Shown in pieces: positions 6,013 through 12,150 of a DNA stretch of 22,013 nucleotides. Source of the stretch: Actinomycetes bacterium (GTDB lineage Bacteria > Actinomycetota > Acidimicrobiia > Acidimicrobiales > UBA8190); contig JAJZYI010000019.1 of assembly GCA_021798135.1 (NCBI GenBank), positions 1 through 22,013 of the forward strand. Direction: 5' to 3'. Both the position numbers and the translations under genes were made by a program. The notes beneath the pieces are model-generated. The model worked only from the letters and a program-made list of their open reading frames with translations, was not told where the DNA came from and searched no databases. Numbering within the stretch: the first letter of the stretch is position 1; each line of letters starts with the position of its first letter.

Positions 6013-8178
6013 TCAATCGTGCGAGAAGCGCACCTCCGGCAGGACCTTCCGCAGCCATGCCGGCGACCACCACGCCGCCCGGCCCGTCAGGCGCAGCAGC
6101 ACGGGCAGCAGCAGGAGCCGCACGAGGGCGGCGTCGACGAGGACGGCGACGCCGAGCACCACTCCCATCTCCTTGGGCGGCAGCGGCCCCGACAGGGCGA
6201 AGGTGAAGAAGACCGCGACCATGATGGCCGCCGCGGCGAAGATCACCCGGCCCGAGTGGGCCAGGCCGCCGACCATGGCGTCGTGCGCGTCCCCGGTGCG
6301 CTCCCAGTGCTCCTTCGCCGAGGACAGCAGGAACACCGTGTAGTCCATGGCGATGGCGAAGATCATGGCGAAGAAGAAGACGGGTCCCCACGCGTCCAGG
6401 AAGCCCTGGGGGGTGAAGCCGAGGAGGCTGTGCAGGTCGCCGTTCTGGAACACCAGCCGTGCCACGCCGAACGCCGCGCCGGCGGTCAGCAGGTTGGTGA
6501 GCACCCCGAGCGCGGCGACCAGCGGTGCCTGCAGCGCGACCAGCAGCAGCACGAAGCCGAGCACCAGCACCAGGCCGATCACCAGCGGCGTTCGCGACGC
6601 CAGCACGGCTTGCAGGTCGTGGTTCTCGGCGGCGGCACCGCCCACCAGCGTCCCGGCAGGCAGGTCGTGGCGGAGGCGGTCGATGGTGGCACCGACGGCC
6701 CGGCTGGAGGGCTGCGCGGTGGGCACCGCCTGGACGAGGGCCACCGGCGCCCCCGGTGCGGTCAGGGCGGGCATGACCCCGGCGATGCCCGGGTCGTGGC
6801 GGAGGACGGAGACGGTGGACGCGGTCTCCGCCACCGGCGTCACGACCTGCAGCTCGCCCGGCGCGCCGGGCCCGAAGGCCTTCTGCACCATGGCGTAACC
6901 CTGGCGGACCTGGGAGCTCGCCGGGACGACGTCGATGGAGGGCATGGACGTGCGCAGCCCGATGACCGGCGAGGCCAGGGCCAGCAGCGCCACGAGAGCG
7001 ACGAGCCCGAAGGCGACCGGGCGACGGCGCAGCCGCTCGGCCCACGCCTCGAAGCGCCGCGACCGGTGCTCGCCGCCGTGGACCCAGGGCAGTGCCAGGG
7101 AGTCCAGCCGGTCACCGAGCTTGCCGAGGATCGCCGGCAGCAGCGTGAGCGTCGCGCCCAGCACGAAGACGACGGCGAGCATGATGCCGATGGCCATCGA
7201 CCGGAACGCCGGTGAGGGCACGACCAGGACCGTGGACAGGCTGACCAGGACCGTCAAGCCCGAGAAGAAGACCGCCTTGCCGGCGCTGCCGATGGTCTCC
7301 GCCACGGCGTCGGCCACCTGCAGGTGGTGGCCGAACCTGGCGGCCCGGTAGCGGGCCAGGATGAACAGGGCGTAGTCGATGCCGAGCGCCAGGGCGAACA
7401 TGAGCGCGAAGTTCATCGCCCAGATCGACACCGGGAACAGGTGGGTCAGGATCGTCAGCATCCCCGCCGCGCTGAGCAGGCCGACCATGGTGAGCACGAG
7501 GGGCAGCCCGGCGGCGACCAGCGAGCCGAAGGCCACCACCAGGATCGCCAGCGTGACCGGCCACGACAGGACCTCGGAGCGGAGCATGGCCGACCGGTTG
7601 GCGGCGTTGAAGTCGGCCCACAGGGCCGATGCGCCGGTGACGTGCACCGTCACGCCGTCCCGGCCGAGCTTGGCGAGCGGCCCCTGCAGGGCGTCGGCGG
7701 CGCGCACCATGCGGTTCGGCCCTGCCGCGGCGCCCCCGATCACCACGCCCACACGCCCGTCGGCGGACAGCGTCTCGCCGGGCGCGGGCGGGACGACGGT
7801 GGAGATCCGGTGATCGGCGCGCAGCGTGCGCTCCACGTCGGCCAGCACCGACGGCCCCGCTCCGCGGTCGAGGGGTTGGCTCCCGGCCACCACGACCTCG
7901 ACGGCCGTGCTCGACAGGCCGTGGAAGTAGCGGTTGACCATCTGGCGGGCCTGGACGGACTGCGACCCGTTGGCCTGCCATCCGGCCCCGCTCAGCGCCG
8001 ACTCCACCCGGACGGCGAACACGCCGAGGGTGACGATCACCACCAGCCAGGCCAGCGCCACGTGGCGCCGGTGCGTGGCGGCCCACCGCCCGAGGCGGGC
8101 GAACACGCCCTCGGGTCGCGAGCTCGGTGGCGCCACCGGCATGCCCGCCGGGCGTGTCGGGGTGAGGGCGGTCGTCAT
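6013..8178 (-). CDS. MMPL/RND-superfamily transporter
   Basis: 721 aa, the usual size for MMPL-domain exporters. The architecture repeats twice: an N-terminal TM helix (about 37-55), a large extracytoplasmic loop, then a cluster of helices including ALGIDYALFILARYR; the second half holds AIAMDYTVFLLSSAKEHWER. The Asp-Tyr pairs in these equivalent helices are the proton-relay positions of the family. About 12 TM helices are expected in the inner membrane. Substrate unknown; relatives move lipids, siderophores or drugs. ATG 8178 has a strong GGGAGG site 5-6 nt upstream. The promoter (TATAGT at 8250-8255) overlaps CsoR-type operator candidates, so control by the repressor encoded at 8730 is likely (inference). 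Confidence 0.93.
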   Translation of the reverse strand: MTTALTPTRPAGMPVAPPSSRPEGVFARLGRWAATHRRHVALAWLVVIVTLGVFAVRVESALSGAGWQANGSQSVQARQMVNRYFHGLSSTAVEVVVAGSQPLDRGAGPSVLADVERTLRADHRISTVVPPAPGETLSADGRVGVVIGGAAAGPNRMVRAADALQGPLAKLGRDGVTVHVTGASALWADFNAANRSAMLRSEVLSWPVTLAILVVAFGSLVAAGLPLVLTMVGLLSAAGMLTILTHLFPVSIWAMNFALMFALALGIDYALFILARYRAARFGHHLQVADAVAETIGSAGKAVFFSGLTVLVSLSTVLVVPSPAFRSMAIGIMLAVVFVLGATLTLLPAILGKLGDRLDSLALPWVHGGEHRSRRFEAWAERLRRRPVAFGLVALVALLALASPVIGLRTSMPSIDVVPASSQVRQGYAMVQKAFGPGAPGELQVVTPVAETASTVSVLRHDPGIAGVMPALTAPGAPVALVQAVPTAQPSSRAVGATIDRLRHDLPAGTLVGGAAAENHDLQAVLASRTPLVIGLVLVLGFVLLLVALQAPLVAALGVLTNLLTAGAAFGVARLVFQNGDLHSLLGFTPQGFLDAWGPVFFFAMIFAIAMDYTVFLLSSAKEHWERTGDAHDAMVGGLAHSGRVIFAAAAIMVAVFFTFALSGPLPPKEMGVVLGVAVLVDAALVRLLLLPVLLRLTGRAAWWSPAWLRKVLPEVRFSHD

Positions 8179-8229
8179 CAGTGCCTCCCAGGTCGGTCGA
8201 GCCGGGCGCTGCCGGCGGCCAGCCCCGGC

Positions 8230-8245
8230 AAACCCGGGGGGGTAT
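8230..8245. promoter_or_regulatory. Second candidate CsoR-family operator (O2) at the MMPL promoter
   Basis: On the minus strand this 16-mer reads ATACCCCCCCGGGTTT, matching the ATACCC...GGGTAT pattern except for its last two bases. It lies at the expected transcription start, centred 23 bp (about two helical turns) from O1. Confidence 0.45.
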
Positions 8246-8249
8246 TGCC

Positions 8250-8279
8250 ACTATACGGGTAGGGGTATGTTGCCGTCCA
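8250..8279 (-). promoter_or_regulatory. MMPL promoter
   Basis: Minus-strand -10 box TATAGT (8250-8255), an 18-nt spacer and the -35-like TGGACG (8274-8279). Predicted start near 8243, giving a leader of about 65 nt with a strong ribosome binding site. Confidence 0.65.
8253..8268. promoter_or_regulatory. Candidate CsoR-family operator (O1) in the MMPL promoter spacer
   Basis: Minus strand ATACCCCTACCCGTAT: ATAC and GTAT ends around a G/C tract with central TAC, the layout of CsoR-family operators such as Bacillus subtilis copZA. It fills the -35/-10 spacer and overlaps the -10, an ideal place for repression. Confidence 0.6.
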
Positions 8280-8729
8280 GTCGGATCACCGCCGGCGGGG
8301 CGGGCAACCGGTGTGCCCACGGGCAACGCCGCAGGTCCAGGGGTGGTTCGCCGGGCAGGTCCCGACCGTGCCGCCGCCCTCGGGCACCGGTGGCCCGTCC
8401 TTCGTCGCACGGGCCTGTGGTGCCGGCGGAGCGCGTGCCGGCGCCAGCACCGGACCTGGCGGCGTGCGGGCGCCCGAGCGCCGGGCGTCTGCCGCGGGGC
8501 CGGCGGCCCGTCGGCGGGGTGGGCGCGCGGGAGCGTGCCGGCGGGGGGCGTGGGCGACGGTCCGGGCGCGCGGGAGCGTGCTGGGGTGCCGGTCCGGGCG
8601 CGCGGGAGCGTGCTGGGGTGCCGGTCCGGGCGCGCGGGAGCGTGCTGGGGTGCCGGTCCGGGCGCGCGGGAGCGTGCTGGGGTGCCGGTGTGGGTGAGCT
8701 GGTCCGAGAGCCCGGCGTCGGGGCGGGGC
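8276..8729. other. 454-bp gap between the MMPL promoter and the CsoR-family gene
   Basis: No supportable gene. Open frames here on both strands are low-complexity Arg/Pro/Gly/Ala and carry the 32-bp array at 8559-8686. A hairpin follows the repressor stop at the right edge. Confidence 0.6.
8521..8686. repeat. 32-bp perfect tandem array
   Basis: Four identical 32-bp units at 8559-8590, 8591-8622, 8623-8654 and 8655-8686, with a decayed related unit at 8521-8550. The unit starts GGTCCGGGCGCGCGGGAGCG. The length is not a multiple of 3, so it is not a protein repeat. Perfect identity implies recent expansion or ongoing homogenisation. It lies about 20 bp beyond the hairpin after the CsoR-family stop. 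Confidence 0.95.
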
Positions 8730-8731
8730 TC
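8708..8731 (-). terminator. Hairpin overlapping the stop of the CsoR-family gene
   Basis: GAGCCC (8708-8713) pairs with GGGCTC (8726-8731) around a 12-nt GC-rich loop; the stop codon is part of the stem. No U-run. Weak but well placed. Confidence 0.35.
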
Positions 8732-9038
8732 AGGCGATGCGGGTGAAGAGCTTCTCCAGGTCCTCGACCCGGTACCCCGCCGCCTCGGCGTCGTCGGGGT
8801 TCTGCGCGCACCAGGTCAGGCCGGCGGCCACCAGGCGGAAGCCCGCCTGCTCGACGGCGCGGTTGGCCGCCGCCAGCTGGGTCAGGACGGCCTTGCAGTC
8901 GGCGCCTTCGGTCAGCAGCCTCTGGACGGCACGGACCTGGCCCTCGGCGCGGCGGAGCCGGACGAGCACCTCGGCGGTGACTTCATCGGGCAGTCGCGAC
9001 GTGACCGGTGTCGGCGGCGTCGCCGGTGACGGGACCAT
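8730..9038 (-). CDS. CsoR/CstR-family (DUF156) transcriptional repressor
   Basis: 102 aa, the usual length of this all-helical family. Residues 26-40 (VRLRRAEGQVRAVQR) are the helix-1 signature RLRRxEGQVR. The first sensor Cys is C48 (DCKAVLTQL) and the second is C77 (LTWC), 29 residues apart exactly as in CsoR (C36/C65). The Cu ligand His61 of CsoR is Gly73 here. The Cys/no-His/Cys pattern is known from CstR-type persulfide sensors, so copper sensing is doubtful. ATG 9038 has an excellent GGGGAGG site. The promoter (TACACT, 9063-9068) is preceded by a candidate operator at 9089-9104, suggesting autoregulation. A glutaredoxin-like gene is divergent. Family certain; ligand uncertain. Confidence 0.92.
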   Translation of the reverse strand: MVPSPATPPTPVTSRLPDEVTAEVLVRLRRAEGQVRAVQRLLTEGADCKAVLTQLAAANRAVEQAGFRLVAAGLTWCAQNPDDAEAAGYRVEDLEKLFTRIA

Positions 9039-9062
9039 GGGAACCTCCCCTTCGGTGCCGTC

Positions 9063-9091
9063 AGTGTACCCGCGGAGCGGCGCGGGCAGTA
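9063..9091 (-). promoter_or_regulatory. Promoter of the CsoR-family gene
   Basis: Minus-strand -10 TACACT (9063-9068), 17-nt spacer and weak -35 TACTGC (9086-9091). Predicted start about 18 nt before the ATG. Confidence 0.5.
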
Positions 9092-9104
9092 CCCCGGGAG
9101 GTAT
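9089..9104. promoter_or_regulatory. Candidate CsoR-family operator (O3), autoregulatory
   Basis: Minus strand ATACCTCCCGGGGTAC, a 16-mer with the same ends and length as O1, overlapping the -35 region of the repressor's own promoter. Confidence 0.55.
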
Positions 9105-9180
9105 ATGGGCGGGTTGGGTCGGCGGGCGCTGGCGGGCACGCCGGTCCCTGCCGGCGCAGCGCAGCGCTGACCGGTGTTGC

Positions 9181-9334
9181 CTGGCGGGGAGCGATGCCGT
9201 GCCTGGCGGGGAGCGATGCGGTGCTCGGCGGGGAGCGATGCCGTGCCTGGCGGGGAGCGATGCGGTGCTCGGCGGGGAGCGATGCCGTGCCTGGCGGGGA
9301 GCGATGCCGTGCCCGGCGGGAAGCGAAGCCGTGC
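9181..9334. repeat. 22-bp tandem array in front of the glutaredoxin-like gene
   Basis: Seven 22-bp units (9181, 9203, 9225, 9247, 9269, 9291, 9313; core GGCGGGGAGCGATG). Units 2+3 and 4+5 are an identical 44-bp pair, showing higher-order duplication. The last unit is diverged and ends 19 bp before ATG 9354. Units 1-6 each carry GGGGAG followed closely by ATG; because 22 is not a multiple of 3 the ATGs rotate through all three frames. Confidence 0.95.
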
Positions 9335-9353
9335 CCGGCCGGTTGTCCCTGCC

Positions 9354-9659
9354 ATGGAACCGACTGATGTCCTCGGCGACCGACCGGCTCCGGGCCCGCC
9401 GCCCGGCGAGGTGGTCGTGTACTGGCGCCCGGGCTGCCCCTGGTGCGCGCTGCTCCGGCGGCGGCTCCGGCGGGCCGGCCTGGCCGCACGCGAGGTGAAC
9501 ATCTGGGAGGACCCGGCCGCGGCGGCGCGCGTCCGGTCCATCACCGGCGGCGACGAGACGGTCCCGACCGTCGTGGTCGGTGACCTGGCCATGGTCAACC
9601 CGTCCCTCGGCGACATCCGCCGTGCCCTCGGCGAGCGTTCCGCCCACCTGCGCCCGTGA
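9354..9659 (+). CDS. Glutaredoxin/mycoredoxin-like protein
   Basis: 101 aa. VVVYWRPGCPWCALLRRRL gives the thioredoxin-fold beta-1 strand with a CPWC dithiol active site (about residues 27-30). The cis-Pro motif TVPTVVVGDLAMVNPS and C-terminal helix follow. Related actinobacterial proteins are small redoxins that reduce mixed disulfides with mycothiol or similar thiols. ATG 9354 is the start expected from family length but lacks a clear Shine-Dalgarno. The frame is open into the upstream array, where ATGs at 9216 and 9282 are in phase, so an extended N-terminus cannot be excluded. Divergent from the CsoR/CstR-like repressor, which suggests a thiol or reactive-sulfur theme (inference). Confidence 0.88.
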   Translation: MEPTDVLGDRPAPGPPPGEVVVYWRPGCPWCALLRRRLRRAGLAAREVNIWEDPAAAARVRSITGGDETVPTVVVGDLAMVNPSLGDIRRALGERSAHLRP

Positions 9660-9799
9660 GGTGACGTGAGGTGCGCCGCTGGCAGCGGTGCCGCCCGGCT
9701 GCGCCGGTGGCGTGAGGTGTGCCGCCGGCCCGCGGGTGCCCGCCGGGCTCGGTGCTCGGCGGGGTGCAGCCGGTCACTCGAGGGGTGCCGCCCGGCTGC
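9655..9799. repeat. Short direct repeats in the convergent gap after the glutaredoxin gene
   Basis: CGTGAGGTG occurs at 9655-9663 (spanning the glutaredoxin stop), 9665-9673 and 9711-9719. GGTGCCGCCCGGCTGC occurs at 9687-9702 and 9784-9799. No gene in this stretch. Confidence 0.75.
9673..9691. terminator. Possible terminator between convergent genes
   Basis: Seven-bp stem GCGCCGC/GCGGTGC with one G-U pair and a TGGCA loop, 14 nt after the glutaredoxin stop. No U-run. Confidence 0.3.
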
Positions 9800-9811
9800 A
9801 TTGCGCCGCGG

Positions 9812-10852
9812 TCAGGACGGTCGGAGCTCCTGCACGGCCGACACCACCGTCCCGTCGTGCTCGCCGCCCACGAGCCACGCCGTGCCGCCGACCACGGTGC
9901 TCCCGGCGTAAGCGACGGCCTCGGGGAGGGTGCCCGCCGGCGTGAACCGGGTGCCCGACGGGTCGAAGGCCAGGACGGCGGCGCTGCTGGCCGTCGCGGT
10001 GCCGGCGACGGTGTCCCCGCCGGCCACGAACACCCGACCCCCGAGCACGACGGCCGAGGCGCCCTCCAGAGGTTCGGGCAGGGAGCCGACGATCGTGGCC
10101 GTCCGAGTTGCGAGGTCGATGCGCTGCACCGTGGCCACGGGCTGGCCGGACCCGGAGCCGCCGACGGCCATGCCGCCGAACACGTAGACCGAGGACCCGA
10201 GCGCGGCCACGGCGGCGTACCGGACCGGCACGGGCAGCGTGGCGACGGTGGTGAACGACGTGCCGTCGGTCGTGGCCAGCACGGCGGGGTCTGCCACCGA
10301 GCCGTCGTAGCCGCCGACGACGACCGTCGTCGCGCCCACGGTGACGGCGGTGGTGTCGGAGCGGGGCTGGGGGAGCTGGCCGAGGACGCTCCCGCTCCCG
10401 CCGCCGGCCGGGACGCCCTCCACCGTCGCCACGGTGGCGCTCGTGCCACCGCCGAGGACGACGTCGTTCCCGCCGATGACGGCGCCGGCGCCGTCGTGCA
10501 CGGCCGACGGCAGCGTGCCGATGGTCGTCAGCGCACCGGTGGCGAGGTCGAGCCGGAAGGCGCCGTCGGCCGACGTGTCGGACGCCGTCAGGCCGCCGAG
10601 GATGGCGAGCGCGCCGTTCCCGTCGGGGAGGACGACCATCCGGCTGAGCGGGTTCGCCAGCTGCCATCCCGGCGTGGTGGCGCTCACCGTCGCCGGGCCC
10701 GTCGACGCTCCCCGAGTGGTGGCTTTCGCGGCGCCAGGACGGGCACCGTCGCTGCTGGCGCTCGCGCTGCTCCCTCGCGCGGCCGTCCCGCACGCGCCGG
10801 TGGCGACGGCCACGGCGGCGAGGAGCGCGGCACCTCGCCGGTGCACGGTCAC
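9812..10852 (-). CDS. Kelch-type beta-propeller lipoprotein
   Basis: 346 aa. An N-terminal signal peptide (HRRGAALLAAVAVATGAC) with an acceptable lipobox and Cys21 suggests a lipid-anchored surface protein. After a Ser/Thr/Ala linker (22-60) come six repeats of about 45-50 residues, each ending in a Gly-Gly strand (LAILGG, VVLGGG, VVVGGY, YVFGGM, VFVAGG, WLVGGE), the Kelch/galactose-oxidase central-domain pattern of a six-bladed propeller. No catalytic motif is visible; these are commonly binding platforms. GTG 10852 overlaps the glycosyltransferase stop (GTGA), so it is the last gene of the MurE-GT2 operon and probably acts at the envelope. Confidence 0.85.
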   Translation of the reverse strand: MTVHRRGAALLAAVAVATGACGTAARGSSASASSDGARPGAAKATTRGASTGPATVSATTPGWQLANPLSRMVVLPDGNGALAILGGLTASDTSADGAFRLDLATGALTTIGTLPSAVHDGAGAVIGGNDVVLGGGTSATVATVEGVPAGGGSGSVLGQLPQPRSDTTAVTVGATTVVVGGYDGSVADPAVLATTDGTSFTTVATLPVPVRYAAVAALGSSVYVFGGMAVGGSGSGQPVATVQRIDLATRTATIVGSLPEPLEGASAVVLGGRVFVAGGDTVAGTATASSAAVLAFDPSGTRFTPAGTLPEAVAYAGSTVVGGTAWLVGGEHDGTVVSAVQELRPS

Positions 10853-12150
10853 GTCGCCTGGCTGCCGGTGCCGGCCGGCCGGCGGTGGCCCGGCAGCCGC
10901 CGCCGGAGCCGGCCGTACAGGAACGGCAGCAAGTGCAGGGCCACCGCCCCGGGCACGGCGGAGAGCAGCCCTGCTCGGTAGACGTCGCCGCAGCACCGGC
11001 GGGCATGCGGCCCGTCGCCGGCGAGGGCGAAGGCCACGGCGAAGCGCAGGTGGTGCCAGGCGCGGAGCCGCCGTGCCGGGCGCCGCGGCAGGGTGGACAC
11101 GGCCCGCGCCACCATGGTCATGGCCGTCTCGTAGACGCGCACCAGGTCCTTGCTGTAGCTGTCGCCCCGGTTCACGTACGACACCAGGGGCGCGTCGATC
11201 TTCACGATCCGGCCCCGGCTCGCCAGCCGGCGCCACATGTCCCAGTCTTCGACGCCGTCGATCGAGGGGTCGAAGCCCCCGACGGCGCGAACGGCGTCCG
11301 TCCGGGCCAGGACGGTCGACGTCTGGAAGCGGTTGAGGACCATCAGGTCGCGCTCGCTCACCGTCGACACCGGCCCGGCCGGAGCGTCGTCGTCGCCCGT
11401 GGCGGCGGCGTCGCTGCGGCGGACCCAGTCGCTGGCCACGACCACGACGCCCGGGCCGGCCAGGGCCAGCTGCCGGTCGAGCTTGCCCTGGTGCCAGACG
11501 TCGTCGGCGTCGAGGAAGGCGATCCATCCGCCCCGGCAGGCCGCGATGCCCGTGTTGCGGGCCCCTGACGGCCCCGACTGGGGCTGCCGGAGGATGCGGA
11601 CGGCGGGGCCGCCGCCGTCCCCGACGCCGGGTCGGCTGGCGGGGCTGGCGGGGCTGGCGGGGCTGGCGGGGCTGGCGGGGCTGGCGGGGCTGGCGGGGCT
11701 GGCGGGGCTGGCGGGACTGGCGGGGCTGGCGGGGCTGCCCGCACGGCCTGGCACGCTGGCCGCAGCATCGTGCTCGCTGCCCGGTGCGGCCGGCGGCGCG
11801 ACGCCGGCGTGTGGGCCCGGCCCGACCTCCTCGGTGACCGGCACGCCGAGCGCGGCGGCGGTCGAGCGCGCCACGGACGCGGTCTCGTCGACCGACCCGT
11901 CGTCGACGACGATCACCTCGAGGGGGACGGGACGCTGGGTCAGCGCCGACACGAGGGCGTCGGCGAGGGTCTCGGCGGCGTTGTGCGCGGGGACGACGAC
12001 CGACACGTCCGCGACCGGGCTGGCGGCGCCGCCGGTGGTGCCCGCTCCGGCGGAGCGTTCCCGTGCCCGGTCGCCCACCGTGGCCGGCCCGGCCGCGTGC
12101 GGTTCGCCGTCGGCCGGGGAGCGCCGGCCGGCTGTCGGCATCTCCGTCAT
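10849..12150 (-). CDS. Family 2 glycosyltransferase
   Basis: 433 aa, GT-A fold. DVSVVVPAHNAAETLADAL (48-66) and VIVVDDGSVDET (79-90) form the nucleotide-sugar-binding start; SGPSGARNTGIAA (192-204) and FLDADD (212-217) carry the DxD-type metal site; GVEDWDMWRRLA is the ED-type acceptor/catalytic region. The C-terminus (about 370-433) is hydrophobic and basic and could associate with the membrane. The first 45 residues are low-complexity. Eleven SPA tripeptides (139-171) are inserted between the first and second halves of the nucleotide-binding domain. ATG 12150 overlaps the MurE-like stop (ATGA). It transfers a sugar from a nucleotide sugar, probably onto an envelope glycan or lipid; donor and acceptor unknown. 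Confidence 0.92.
   Translation of the reverse strand: MTEMPTAGRRSPADGEPHAAGPATVGDRARERSAGAGTTGGAASPVADVSVVVPAHNAAETLADALVSALTQRPVPLEVIVVDDGSVDETASVARSTAAALGVPVTEEVGPGPHAGVAPPAAPGSEHDAAASVPGRAGSPASPASPASPASPASPASPASPASPASPASPASRPGVGDGGGPAVRILRQPQSGPSGARNTGIAACRGGWIAFLDADDVWHQGKLDRQLALAGPGVVVVASDWVRRSDAAATGDDDAPAGPVSTVSERDLMVLNRFQTSTVLARTDAVRAVGGFDPSIDGVEDWDMWRRLASRGRIVKIDAPLVSYVNRGDSYSKDLVRVYETAMTMVARAVSTLPRRPARRLRAWHHLRFAVAFALAGDGPHARRCCGDVYRAGLLSAVPGAVALHLLPFLYGRLRRRLPGHRRPAGTGSQAT
11635..11736 (-). repeat. 9-bp in-frame tandem repeat (SPA x11) in the glycosyltransferase
   Basis: Eleven 9-bp units encode SPA; one differs by a synonymous change (AGT for AGC). The rest are identical at the DNA level, indicating recent expansion. 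It falls in a loop before the RILRQPQSGPSGARN segment. Confidence 0.95.

Noticed and set aside
5056..7215. 719-codon plus-strand open frame
   Set aside because: His/Gln/Gly-rich translation typical of the antisense of GC-rich genes; it crosses the methyltransferase and MMPL genes.
8559..8686. CRISPR array
   Set aside because: Direct tandem repeats with no spacers and no cas genes; the same holds for 9181-9334 and 16842-16995.
8251..8811. Minus-strand 186-codon frame across the 32-bp array
   Set aside because: Pro/Arg-rich, overlaps the MMPL promoter and the CsoR-family gene, and the 32-bp unit shifts frame each copy.
11635..11736. Frameshift or assembly error in the glycosyltransferase
   Set aside because: All units are 9 bp, the frame is kept and motifs on both sides are intact; one unit has a synonymous change, as expected for a real repeat.
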